From assembly GCF_010131535.1 (NCBI RefSeq), contig NZ_WUBS01000007.1:62001-126000 (forward strand): a stretch of 64,000 nucleotides of DNA. The letters are read 5' to 3'. The notes below the pieces were generated by a model. The model made no database searches, had not been told where the DNA came from, and saw only the letters and a program-made list of their open reading frames with translations. This DNA is from Acerihabitans arboris. Lineage in GTDB: Bacteria; Pseudomonadota; Gammaproteobacteria; Enterobacterales; Enterobacteriaceae. Shown piece by piece: positions 1 to 8,450 of the stretch. The position numbers and the translations under genes are program-made. Position 1 is the stretch's first letter. Every line of letters begins with the position of its first letter.

Positions 1-2030
1 GCCAGCATCGGCAGGCGTTCCAACGGCGCGTCCAGCACGATATCCCGGCCGCCGGCAAACCATTGCCCGCTGTGCCAGTCATACCAGCCGCCGGCGTTGT
101 CGGGCAGGTAAACCGCCCGGGTGCGCGCCCCCGGCTCCACCACGCTTGCGATCAGGAGATCGCGTCCCAGCATAAAATCATCGGTTTCAGCAAACGTGCG
201 CTCATCCCGTTCATGGTCAAGGAACGTAGGACGCAGCATCGGCTCGTCGTCGTCGCATGCCTGCCAGAATAAGGTATACAGGTAGGGCATCAGCCGGTAG
301 CGCAGGCGGATCGCCTCGCGCACCATGGCCGTCACCGCCGGATACATCCAGGGTTCGTTGACCGTGCCGTCGTCGTTCCAGGAATGGATGGTAAAACGCG
401 GATGCATCACGCCGTTTTGCACCCAACGGACAAACAGCTCCGCATCCGGCCGGTCACCGGCGAAACCACCGACGTCGTGCCCGATGTTATATAACCCGGA
501 CAGGCTCATGCCCAGCCCCATACGGGTATTAAAACGCAGCGTTTGCCAATCGGTACGGTTATCCCCGCTCCAGGTCTGCACATAGCGCTGCATGCCCGCG
601 CAGCCGGAACGGGAGATCAGGTACGGCCGTTTCCGCGGCGCAAAGCGCTGCTGGGCTTCCAGCGAAGCGCGCATCATCAGCAACGGCATCACCGGCCGGA
701 TATGCTTGATGGCTATCTCACGGCCAAACCCCCGGCAGCGCGCCTCGCCGTCCCACAGTTCATACTCGTTATTGTCGTTCCAGGTGGCGTCGATGCCGAC
801 CTCCAGCAGCTGCCGCGTAACATTGCGCTGCCACCAGGCCAGGGTATCCGGGTTGGTGAAATCGAGATTGGCGCCCTCGTCGTCCCAAAACGCCGAGCCA
901 GCCGGGCCGTCATGCTGCGAATCACGGATAAACAGCCCCTGCGCCGCCGCCGCGTCATACTGGGGATGGTCCCGCAGCAGGCATGGCTTGATATTGGCGG
1001 CCAATTTGATCCCCGCCTGGTGAAAAGCCTGCGTCATCGCCGCGGGACGGGGAAATTTTTCCCGATTCCAGTTAAAGACGTAGCGCTTGTCATTGATCGA
1101 CGTATAACCGGAGGAGAGCTGGAACGAATCGCAGGGAATGGCGTGTTCGCGACATAAGGCGATAAAAGCCAGCAGTTGCCGCTGCGCGTCCGGGGCGTCG
1201 GTGTAATGCATGGTCGAACCGCTGTAGCCGAGACTCCATTTGGGACCAAACAGCGTTTTGCCCGTCAGCCGCACCAAAGCCTTGGTGACGTCCAGCACCC
1301 GCGGGCCCAGGAACAGGTAATAGTCCAGATCCCCCGCCTCGGCGCGATAGCGCCGATAGGCCGGATGGTAGTTATCCAGCTCGTTGCCCAAATCAAACCA
1401 GCTGCTGCTGAGATTATCGTAGAACAGGCCGAAGCTGGCGTCGCTGCGCTGCGTGATGGTGAACGGAATATGTTTATACAGCGGATCGGTGGACGCCGCG
1501 TTATACCCCATGGCGTCGAGATTGCGCATTTCAAAGCGCTTGCCCCGGCGATTCAGGTCGCCCGCCTTTTCGCCCAGCCCATAGTAGCGTTCCTGTCCAT
1601 ACCGGCGCTGATAGTGCTCTATGCCGTCGCCGTGGGCGTTAAGCAGGTAGGCGCCGGTGGGGCGATCGCTGGCTAACGGCAGCCAGTTGCCCGGCGCTGC
1701 CCGGTATTCCCATTCCAGCCACAGCGGCTGGTGAACCGTCACCCTGAGACGGTCGGTGCTCAGGCGCAAGGCGGCGCCGTCGCGTTCCAGCCGATAGCCG
1801 GGCAGGGAAAAATCATCGACGCGCTCGCGCTCGCGCCCTTCCCACGGAACGTCCCCCTGCGGCGCGATGCTCCAGGTGCGATCGAGCGCCAGCTCCCCCC
1901 CTCGTTTGATCAGTACGCGGAACAGGCCGCTCTCCAGCACATACAGGCGAAATAGATGTAAACCATCCACCTTGAGCTCGATAAAATGGGCGGTTTGCCG
2001 GTTCTCTTCCCAATGCTTCAACGTCTTCAT
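1..2030 (-). CDS. GH31 family alpha-glucosidase-like glycosidase (3' end cut by window)
   Basis: Glycoside hydrolase family 31 enzyme, expected to release terminal alpha-linked sugars (glucose or xylose) with retention. The visible 676 codons start at an ATG (2028-2030) preceded by GGGAGC. The N-terminal beta-sandwich is followed by the (beta/alpha)8 barrel. The nucleophile motif WNDNNEYE has its Asp at about residue 419, and the acid/base motif WSGDN has its Asp at about residue 490, followed by GLYNIGHDVGGF, typical of the family. The C-terminal sheet domains continue beyond position 1. No signal peptide is seen, so it should be cytoplasmic. It starts 19 nt after the MFS transporter gene, so the two form an operon for uptake and hydrolysis of an alpha-glycoside. 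The WNDNNEY variant differs from the YicI (xylosidase) and YihQ (sulfoquinovosidase) signatures; the exact substrate cannot be read from the sequence. Confidence 0.88.
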   Translation of the reverse strand, partial: MKTLKHWEENRQTAHFIELKVDGLHLFRLYVLESGLFRVLIKRGGELALDRTWSIAPQGDVPWEGRERERVDDFSLPGYRLERDGAALRLSTDRLRVTVHQPLWLEWEYRAAPGNWLPLASDRPTGAYLLNAHGDGIEHYQRRYGQERYYGLGEKAGDLNRRGKRFEMRNLDAMGYNAASTDPLYKHIPFTITQRSDASFGLFYDNLSSSWFDLGNELDNYHPAYRRYRAEAGDLDYYLFLGPRVLDVTKALVRLTGKTLFGPKWSLGYSGSTMHYTDAPDAQRQLLAFIALCREHAIPCDSFQLSSGYTSINDKRYVFNWNREKFPRPAAMTQAFHQAGIKLAANIKPCLLRDHPQYDAAAAQGLFIRDSQHDGPAGSAFWDDEGANLDFTNPDTLAWWQRNVTRQLLEVGIDATWNDNNEYELWDGEARCRGFGREIAIKHIRPVMPLLMMRASLEAQQRFAPRKRPYLISRSGCAGMQRYVQTWSGDNRTDWQTLRFNTRMGLGMSLSGLYNIGHDVGGFAGDRPDAELFVRWVQNGVMHPRFTIHSWNDDGTVNEPWMYPAVTAMVREAIRLRYRLMPYLYTLFWQACDDDEPMLRPTFLDHERDERTFAETDDFMLGRDLLIASVVEPGARTRAVYLPDNAGGWYDWHSGQWFAGGRDIVLDAPLERLPML

Positions 2031-2049
2031 CTTTTTTGCTCCCTCTGCG

Positions 2050-3354
2050 TCAGGCCGGCGTGCCAACGCGGCGTTCGGCAATAAACATCACCAGGAAAAT
2101 AGCGCCAATCAGGTCAAAAAAGCCCATGGCGACAAACAGCGGATTAAAACCGATGGTATCGGCGGTGACGCCGATAATTAATGAGAACAGGAAGCTGGCA
2201 ATCCAGGCGCAGGAACCGCGCATGCCGTTGACCGTCGCCATCTGGCCTTTATCGAAAGATTCAACCACCAGGGCGCTGAGCATGCAGGAAATCACCTGAT
2301 GGCCGAAACCGCCAATCGAAATCAGCAGGATCGCCAGCCAAGGGCTTTGCACCAGGGTCATCAACGCCAGCGACAGCATCAGGAAGGCGCCGGTAATAGA
2401 GCTGGCGACAATGGAATTGACCCGCGTGCAGCCAAACCAGCGGATATACAGGCGTGTCAGGTACCCGCTGGCGATACTGCCTAAATCGGCGGCGAGAAAC
2501 GGCAGCCAGGCGAACAGGACAATCTGTTTAAGCGCCATGCCGCGCTCGTTGGCCAGGTAGAGCGGCACCCAAAAACTCAGCACGCCCCAGGCGGGCTCCG
2601 CCAGGAAGGCGGGGATGGCGATGCCGTAGAAACGCTTGATTTTGGCGATGGTTTTCAGCGATTGCCAGAACGGCTGCCTGACCGGCTCCGGGTCATGATC
2701 CTGGCCGATATAGCTGCGCTCCTCGTCGGCCAGGTTGGGATGGGTCTGCGGCGAGTGATAGAGCCACCACCAAATGGCCGCCCACAGCAGCCCAAGGCAA
2801 CCCGACAGGAAAAAAGCGCCGTGCCAGCCGAAAGACGCATGCGCCAGGTAAATGACCGGCGGCGCCAGCATGGCGCCTATGGAAAAACCGACGCCGGCCC
2901 AACCCGCCGCCACGGGGCGCTCTTTTTTAGGAAACCAGTCGCCGATTGCCTTGGCGTTGGCGGGCGTGGCCGCCGCCTCCGACGCGCCCATGAAAAAACG
3001 CAGGATGGCCAACTGTATCCAACTGCCGGCGCCGGCGTGCAGCAGGCACATCACCGACCAGATCAGCGCGCAGATGAAAAAGCCCGTTTTTAGGCCGATC
3101 ACATCAATCAGCCAGCCGCAAAACGGCTGGAACACCGTATAGGCCAATTGGAACGCGGCGATGATCCACGAATACTGTTCCGTGGTCATTTGCAGGCTTG
3201 CTTTTAACTCGGGCGCCAGGATCCCCAGCGCGTTGCGCGTGATGTAGTTAACGGTAACCCCCAGCAGGAACAGGACCAGCATCCACCAGCGTAGGTTTTT
3301 CACCACCCTTTTACCCGCCAGCGACACCGCTTTGGAATGGCTGTCAAAATTCAT
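2050..3354 (-). CDS. MFS transporter, anion:cation symporter (ExuT-like) family
   Basis: A 434-residue major facilitator with about 12 hydrophobic segments. The first-loop motif GWLIDVIGLKTG and the stretch GASEAAATPANAKAIGDWFP are typical of the anion:cation symporter family that includes ExuT and GudP. A proton-coupled uptake role for a hexuronate- or glycoside-type substrate fits best. The ATG lies 7 nt after AGGG. It is first in a two-gene unit with the GH31 hydrolase and is divergent from a LacI-type regulator, so the transported compound is probably the glycoside cleaved by GH31, possibly one with an acidic group. Substrate identity is inference. Confidence 0.85.
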   Translation of the reverse strand: MNFDSHSKAVSLAGKRVVKNLRWWMLVLFLLGVTVNYITRNALGILAPELKASLQMTTEQYSWIIAAFQLAYTVFQPFCGWLIDVIGLKTGFFICALIWSVMCLLHAGAGSWIQLAILRFFMGASEAAATPANAKAIGDWFPKKERPVAAGWAGVGFSIGAMLAPPVIYLAHASFGWHGAFFLSGCLGLLWAAIWWWLYHSPQTHPNLADEERSYIGQDHDPEPVRQPFWQSLKTIAKIKRFYGIAIPAFLAEPAWGVLSFWVPLYLANERGMALKQIVLFAWLPFLAADLGSIASGYLTRLYIRWFGCTRVNSIVASSITGAFLMLSLALMTLVQSPWLAILLISIGGFGHQVISCMLSALVVESFDKGQMATVNGMRGSCAWIASFLFSLIIGVTADTIGFNPLFVAMGFFDLIGAIFLVMFIAERRVGTPA

Positions 3355-3510
3355 GATTTACCCTAGGTTTCGGCCGGCAGCCGCTGGGGAAGAAATGTTC
3401 AGGGTTTCTCCCGCTTGCCGTCCATGAGGTTTCAGCAATTCACATCGCCCGCGACCAGACGTAAAACGTGACCATCGCTCGACGGTAAAAGAGCCGAAAA
3501 TGTGGGTCCA

Positions 3511-3611
3511 TGCAATTTTTTGCAAAAATTTTCATGAAATAGTGACGACAGCGCGGATGTCGGCCAGCCGGGCGCATGGCAGCTATCGGTCGCGTGGTGA
3601 AAATTTTTTCA
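3511..3611. promoter_or_regulatory. Probable LacI-type operator sites between the MFS/GH31 operon and its regulator
   Basis: The 283-bp divergent intergenic region holds two related AT-rich inverted repeats. TTTCATGAAA (3530-3539) is a perfect palindrome lying in GCAAAAATTTTCATGAAAT, and TGAAAATTTTTTCA (3598-3611) is a near-perfect one. Both share TTTTCATG. LacI-family repressors bind palindromes of this size, and the adjacent regulator at 3638 is the natural candidate; the second site lies 27 bp before its start. Assignment is inference. Confidence 0.4.
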
Positions 3612-3637
3612 TGGGCTAATTTGAAGGCGATCACAAA

Positions 3638-4708
3638 ATGAAAGGAAAGTTAAATATCACCGAAATCGCCCGTGAAACCGGCCTGTCCATCAGTACCGTT
3701 TCACGGGTGCTGGCGGGAAAAACCAATACCAGCGCCGGGACGCGCGCCCGCGTATTGCAGGCCGCGCGCCGGGACGGCGTGATGAACAATCTTTCCAGCG
3801 GCCGGCTGCTGTTGAACGGTCTGCTGGTTTTTGCCCCGCCCCGGGCCTTCGACGTGCGTACCGATATTTTCTATTACAAGGTGATCCAGGGGATAACACG
3901 GGCGCTTGAGCGGCACGAGGTGCGGCTGCGCTACTGCGCGCTGGAGGAAAACGACAGCGACGCCGCCTTGTTCCTGGCAAAGATGAGCCAGCCGGAGACG
4001 GAAGCGGCGCTGATTGTCGGCATTGACGATGCCAGGATCCATACCCTGGCGGCCGAGCTGCGCAAACCCTGCGTGCTGATTAACTGTTATGACCGGCGCA
4101 TGCGCCTGCCGTCGGTTTCTCCCCATCATCAACTGATTGGCGAGTTTTCCACCCATTATCTCATTGAGCAGGGACACCGCAATATATTGACCCTGCAATG
4201 CCTGCGGCGCTACACCATGGAACTGCGGATGAACGGCATACGCGAAGCCTGGAATACCCATAACCTGGCGTTTGACGAAGAACGCCACCAACTGGTGGCG
4301 CAGGGGTTCGGCACCGCGGAATCGGAACAGCGGCTGGGCGAGTTTATCCGCCGTTGCCCGCCGTCGGAACGCCCGAGCGCCATCCTGGCCGGCGGCGATT
4401 TTATGGCGGTGGGCGCCGTCAACGCCTTGCGGGAGGCCGGCCTGCGCGTCCCGCAGGATGTGTCGGTGATGAGCATGGACGGTTTTAACCTGGCGGCGAT
4501 ACATGATATCCCGCTCACGTCGGTGCATGTGCCGCGCGACGAACTGGGGATGGAAGCCGTCAGGATGCTTCAGCAGCGGCTGTTATGCCCCGACGGCCCG
4601 GTGGGCAACCTGCTGCTTAACGGCAGGCTGATGATCAGGGATTCCGTGCGCCGCATCCGCGCCAATAAAAATCACTCCGCCGTGCAGCGGGACGGCTTAT
4701 ATGACTGA
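3638..4708 (+). CDS. LacI family transcriptional repressor
   Basis: A 356-residue LacI/GalR-type regulator. The N-terminal helix-turn-helix NITEIARETGLSISTVSRVL and hinge precede a periplasmic-binding-protein-like sensor domain (about 65-340) with the family pattern ILAGGDFMAVGAVNALREAG and VSVMSMDGF. It is slightly longer than most LacI proteins because of a basic tail after residue 340. GAAGG lies about 11 nt before the ATG. It is divergent from the MFS/GH31 operon, so it most likely represses that operon until the imported sugar binds. The effector is unknown. Confidence 0.9.
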   Translation: MKGKLNITEIARETGLSISTVSRVLAGKTNTSAGTRARVLQAARRDGVMNNLSSGRLLLNGLLVFAPPRAFDVRTDIFYYKVIQGITRALERHEVRLRYCALEENDSDAALFLAKMSQPETEAALIVGIDDARIHTLAAELRKPCVLINCYDRRMRLPSVSPHHQLIGEFSTHYLIEQGHRNILTLQCLRRYTMELRMNGIREAWNTHNLAFDEERHQLVAQGFGTAESEQRLGEFIRRCPPSERPSAILAGGDFMAVGAVNALREAGLRVPQDVSVMSMDGFNLAAIHDIPLTSVHVPRDELGMEAVRMLQQRLLCPDGPVGNLLLNGRLMIRDSVRRIRANKNHSAVQRDGLYD

Positions 4709-4874
4709 CGCGCGGGACAAGGGTGGCGCATGGGGAGAAACGGCATGAACAGCCGTAAACCTGTATGACGTGGTGCGGCTGCCGGCCTGCTCGGTGATTG
4801 TCCTGGCCGCCTCCGTCATCGCGCCGCTGCTATTGATTGCAATGATGCGGCCTGTAAGGCGGGTGACGGCGCGG

Positions 4875-5774
4875 TTATTGGATAAAATTCTTGAACTCCC
4901 GCAAAAAAATGCCCATGCCGGGATTGGCGTTTTTGTTGTCCCAGACCAGCTCCAGGTTAAACCAGCAATCCTCCTCGGCAATATCCACCAGCACGCAATT
5001 ATCCCCCAGCAGATACCCCCGATGCCGGGGCATCAGCAGCGCCGCCTGTTTATTGAACTCCAGGTTGAAACAGCATGTCTTCAGGTTGGGATATTCCCGG
5101 GCCAGGGCGAACTCGACGCCGTGGCCGGTTAAAAACTGGGTGCTGTAGGCCTCGGACAAGGCAAACGCCTGGGGATCCACGCGAATAATCGGCCAGTCGC
5201 CGATCTCGCGCAGCGTTACCCTGGCGCGATCGGCCAGGGGATGCTGTTTATTAAACGCCACGCACAGCGGATCGGTCTGAAAGGATAAGGTACTAAACCG
5301 GGGATCATGCGCCATAAAGTTGGGCCGGATCAGGAAGCCAAAATCGCAGATATGGCTATCGAGCAGCGCCAAGGCCTCATCCAGCTCGCTGTCGCGGCAC
5401 TCAACCGCAATGTCGCCATGCGATTGATGAAACCGGTTCAGGAAGCTGATAAGAAAGGAATGGATGGCTTCCCCCAAAAACGCGATTGCCAGCCGGTGGC
5501 GACCCTTGCCGCAGAACGCGTGCATAACCGCCAGCGAGGATTCATACTGCGTAATGATCTTGCGCGCTTCCCCGGCAAACAATTTCCCCGCCGTGGTCAG
5601 TTCGACCTTGTGCGTATCACGCCTGAGCAGCGCCACGCCCAACCTGTCTTCCAGATATTTTATATGGCGGCTTAACACCGGTTGCGTCACATTCATCATT
5701 TGCGCCGTCTTGCTGAAATTCAACACTTGCGATAAAACAATAAATTCGTTAATCAAGTGTATTTTCATACTCAT
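4875..5774 (-). CDS. LysR family transcriptional regulator
   Basis: A 299-residue LysR-type protein. The N-terminal winged helix-turn-helix (FIVLSQVLNFSKTAQMMNVT then QPVLSRHIKYLEDRLG) covers residues 8-65, followed by a two-lobed substrate-binding-like effector domain. Two in-frame ATGs lie 6 nt apart (5774 and 5768); AGAG is better spaced for the second. It is convergent with the LacI gene and has the PAS-sigma54 regulator divergent from it across a 400-bp AT-rich gap. No enzyme gene is directly next to it, so the target is unclear; it may act on the divergent regulator. Confidence 0.87.
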   Translation of the reverse strand: MSMKIHLINEFIVLSQVLNFSKTAQMMNVTQPVLSRHIKYLEDRLGVALLRRDTHKVELTTAGKLFAGEARKIITQYESSLAVMHAFCGKGRHRLAIAFLGEAIHSFLISFLNRFHQSHGDIAVECRDSELDEALALLDSHICDFGFLIRPNFMAHDPRFSTLSFQTDPLCVAFNKQHPLADRARVTLREIGDWPIIRVDPQAFALSEAYSTQFLTGHGVEFALAREYPNLKTCCFNLEFNKQAALLMPRHRGYLLGDNCVLVDIAEEDCWFNLELVWDNKNANPGMGIFLREFKNFIQ

Positions 5775-6199
5775 TCTCTTTCGATATTCATTTTACAGTA
5801 AAGCGCGGTTTAATGAACGATGATATCAAGGCGCCGGCGGACAAACTGTGCGAAGTATCAAAAGGCGGGAACTCAAAACACCAATATTATTATTTTTGCA
5901 TAACAGGAATTGAAATAAACATAAACCAAGCCCCCGCCTTTAATGTAATTATTTCGTTAAACAAATAATTTCTCTCCACACTTTTTCACTAAAACGTGAT
6001 ATCGGCTGTTTAATGTGTGATTGATTTCACATTATCGGCAATTTCTTTTATTTATAACAACGGAAATCACGCAATGTTGCATCCTTATGATGCATTATTG
6101 TATTGGTCTTGCCGACTAACTCTTGCTATTTTCGTTGAATGCCCTTAGCCGCTCGGCGCTTGGAAAATAGTGTTTGTATTGCGCGTTATGGAGGATACA
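5775..6199. promoter_or_regulatory. AT-rich divergent intergenic region with a perfect CRP-type site at 6016-6031
   Basis: This 425-bp gap between the LysR gene and the PAS-sigma54 regulator is clearly richer in A+T than its surroundings. It contains TGTGA-TTGATT-TCACA at 6016-6031, a perfect match to the CRP half-site consensus, about 170 bp upstream of the plus-strand regulator start. Expression of that regulator, or of the divergent LysR gene, is therefore probably under catabolite control. I see no other clear element and no gene here. Confidence 0.6.
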
Positions 6200-7660
6200 A
6201 TGAGCCAGGAACATCTTCTTGATAAAGACTCGATAGACTTTAAGAAAATCGTCGATAATCTAGAATGCCCGGTCTATATCACCAATTCCACCGGCGTCAC
6301 CAAATATGTTAATAAAGCGTACATCCGGGAAAATCCGCTAATCAATCCTGCCGATATCATCGGCCGGTCGGTAGAGGATATTATTCAAGAAGGTAAATAT
6401 TTTAACAAATCCATTACACGCGAGGTCATCAATAGCAAAAAGGAGGCGATAGGATTTTTTGCCCATCACCTATTGCCGGATAAAATGGCTTTTGTCTCCG
6501 GCAGGCCGGTGCTCGACGATGAGAATGAAATTGAACATGTGGTATCAATCCTGTATGCGCAATCCTTTTTCCGCCGGCTGGAAGCACATTTTAACTATCC
6601 CATTTATTCCTTTGACTCATACCGGAGCTTATTACTCAAAAATCATGCTCCTTGCCTGGATCCCTTTGCCAATATGATCGGCACCAGCAAATGCATCGAA
6701 GCATTAAAATGGATTTTGCTCAAAGCGGCCAAAACCGACGCCACCATCCTGATCCAGGGCGAGTCCGGCACCGGCAAAGAAGTCGCGGCGACCAACATCC
6801 AGAACATCAGCCTGCGGGCCGGCAAGCCTTTTATCAAGATTAACTGTGCGGCCATACCGGCCAACCTGATCGAGAGCGAGCTGTTCGGATACGAAAAAGG
6901 CGCGTTTACCGGCGCCGCCGTGGGCAGGGCCGGTTTTTTTGAGCAGGCGAACGGCGGTACCATTTTTTTAGATGAAATCGGCGATTTGCCTTTTGATGCC
7001 CAGGCTAAACTGTTGCGCGTTTTGCAGCAAAAAGAGATCCAGCGCCTGGGCGGGAATAAATTAATCAAGCTCGATATTCGCGTGATTGCCGCGACCAATT
7101 CCAATTTACGTGAAAAAATAGTCAATAAGGAATTCCGCGAGGACCTTTATTATCGGCTGAACCTGATTCCTGTTTATCTTGCGCCACTGCGGGAAAGAAA
7201 AATTGACATTCCATTATTGGTGGAGTTTTTTTGCCATAGGTTTGACGCTATCTATAACCGGATTATCAGATTCGAGGGGCCGGCGCTTAATGCGTTACAA
7301 TATTACGATTGGCCGGGAAATATTCGCGAGCTGGAAAACTTTCTTGAATACCTGTATATCTGCTCCGACGAAAATATCGTTCCCGACGATGTGATCAACA
7401 CCCTGCTGACGCAAAAATACCTCCCGCCGGAAGAGAACCTCAAGGAAACGTTGGTGGAAAACTTCTGCCATGGTGAAATAGAAAACAATAAATACCTGAA
7501 AGACAGCATGTTGCAAATTGAACGTAAGCTCCTGCAGCTGGCGTTGGATAAATATAAAACCACCTACAATATGGCGGTTGCCATGGGCGTTTCCCAACCG
7601 ACGGTGGTCAGGAAAATGCACTCCTTAGGCATCGGCCACAAGAGTCATACCCCGGCATGA
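6200..7660 (+). CDS. PAS domain sigma54-dependent transcriptional activator
   Basis: An enhancer-binding activator of sigma54 RNA polymerase, 486 residues. GGAGG (6190-6194) lies 5 nt before the ATG at 6200, which decides this start over an upstream frame. Residues about 10-115 form a PAS sensor ([20 protein letters not shown]). The AAA+ domain (about 155-395) has Walker A GESGTGKE, the sigma54-contacting GAFTGA loop, Walker [14 protein letters not shown], and [11 protein letters not shown] Fis-type helix-turn-helix ([16 protein letters not shown]) ends the protein. There is no receiver domain, so the PAS domain probably senses a small ligand or redox state, as in TyrR- or PrpR-like regulators. 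It is convergent with the porin remnant and reductase module at 7.8-13.6 kb, upstream of which a -24/-12 match is found; that module is the likely target. Confidence 0.92.
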   Translation: MSQEHLLDKDSIDFKKIVDNLECPVYITNSTGVTKYVNKAYIRENPLINPADIIGRSVEDIIQEGKYFNKSITREVINSKKEAIGFFAHHLLPDKMAFVSGRPVLDDENEIEHVVSILYAQSFFRRLEAHFNYPIYSFDSYRSLLLKNHAPCLDPFANMIGTSKCIEALKWILLKAAKTDATILIQGESGTGKEVAATNIQNISLRAGKPFIKINCAAIPANLIESELFGYEKGAFTGAAVGRAGFFEQANGGTIFLDEIGDLPFDAQAKLLRVLQQKEIQRLGGNKLIKLDIRVIAATNSNLREKIVNKEFREDLYYRLNLIPVYLAPLRERKIDIPLLVEFFCHRFDAIYNRIIRFEGPALNALQYYDWPGNIRELENFLEYLYICSDENIVPDDVINTLLTQKYLPPEENLKETLVENFCHGEIENNKYLKDSMLQIERKLLQLALDKYKTTYNMAVAMGVSQPTVVRKMHSLGIGHKSHTPA

Positions 7661-7755
7661 CCCATCCATGGTCATCGCCACGCCGCGCGTGGCGTAGCGG
7701 TTTGACCGGGCCGGACAGGCCGGCAGGCGCGCCCGGCCACGGGCTATCGGGCCAT

Positions 7756-7791
7756 CGCCGGGCGGGCGGCCTGCGATCGCGCCCGCCGGCG
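7756..7791. terminator. GC-rich hairpin between convergent genes
   Basis: CGCCGGGCGGGCG (7756-7768) pairs with CGCCCGCCGGCG (7780-7791) with one bulged G, giving a very stable hairpin midway between the stops of the sigma54 regulator (7660) and the minus-strand porin remnant (7805). There is no T-tract on either side, so it is not a canonical intrinsic terminator. It may act as a transcript-end barrier. Confidence 0.35.
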
Positions 7792-7804
7792 CGTCGACCA
7801 GCAA

Positions 7805-8383
7805 TCAGCGCGCGGGATGGCCGCTCAACCCCAGCATATCGTCGATCAATAAGGTGGCGAACAGCCCAAAGGCCAGTCCGTCGCGCGGTGCGGACCAGGC
7901 ATAGGGATTCATCCAGGTATTGGCGTTGAAGGTGCGGATCACATAACCGCTGAGGATAACGCCGTCCGTCAGCATAATATTCGCATCCAGGCTCAGGCTA
8001 TATTCATTACGCTTGGCGCGATAATCACCGGTCCCTCCTGAGGCGGTATACGCCTGCGTTTCAAGACGTTGTTCATCCCGGGTCAGGCGTCCCCAGCCGA
8101 CGTTCAGTCCATAACTGTCGAACGGCCGGCTTTGCCATGGGCTGGAGATAATCAACCCGGCGTATCCCTGGCTTGCCAAGCCATTGCTGACGTCCTTATC
8201 GATGGTTTGGGCAAAACTGGCATAAGCGCTCAGGGCCGTGGGGTTGGCCGCGCCCGCGATGCCGTCATCCCGCCGCCAGAAGGTTTTTTTCCCGCCCATA
8301 TAATAACCGGAGACGCCGCTGCTGGTGCGCGCCGCAGCCGTCGGATCGCTGACCAGCGACGTGCCGGTGGCGGAATTTTTCCG
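7805..8383 (-). pseudogene. Remnant of an OprB-type carbohydrate porin (C-terminal half)
   Basis: An open frame of about 190 codons with no convincing start, bounded upstream by adjacent TGA and TAG codons (8384-8389). The product resembles the C-terminal half of OprB-family outer-membrane porins: SGYYMGGKKTFWRRDDG, NGLASQGYAGLII and alternating beta strands such as SLSLDANIMLTDGVILSGYV. OprB proteins are normally about 400-450 residues with a signal peptide, so the N-terminal half is missing. Its place at the end of the reductase module suggests it once supplied outer-membrane passage for the same substrate. Whether it is strictly dead is inferred from the missing signal peptide. Confidence 0.7.
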
Positions 8384-8450
8384 CTATCAATCCTGTTTTT
8401 TGGCATAATATTCCCCGGCGTAATGACGGGGAACATAGGTTGCGAAAAGC

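Noticed and set aside
4770-4874. Plus-strand frame with a hydrophobic stretch (VIVLAASVIAPLLLIAMM)
   Set aside because: GTG start without a ribosome-binding site, running antisense into the LysR gene; probably chance, at most a tiny remnant.
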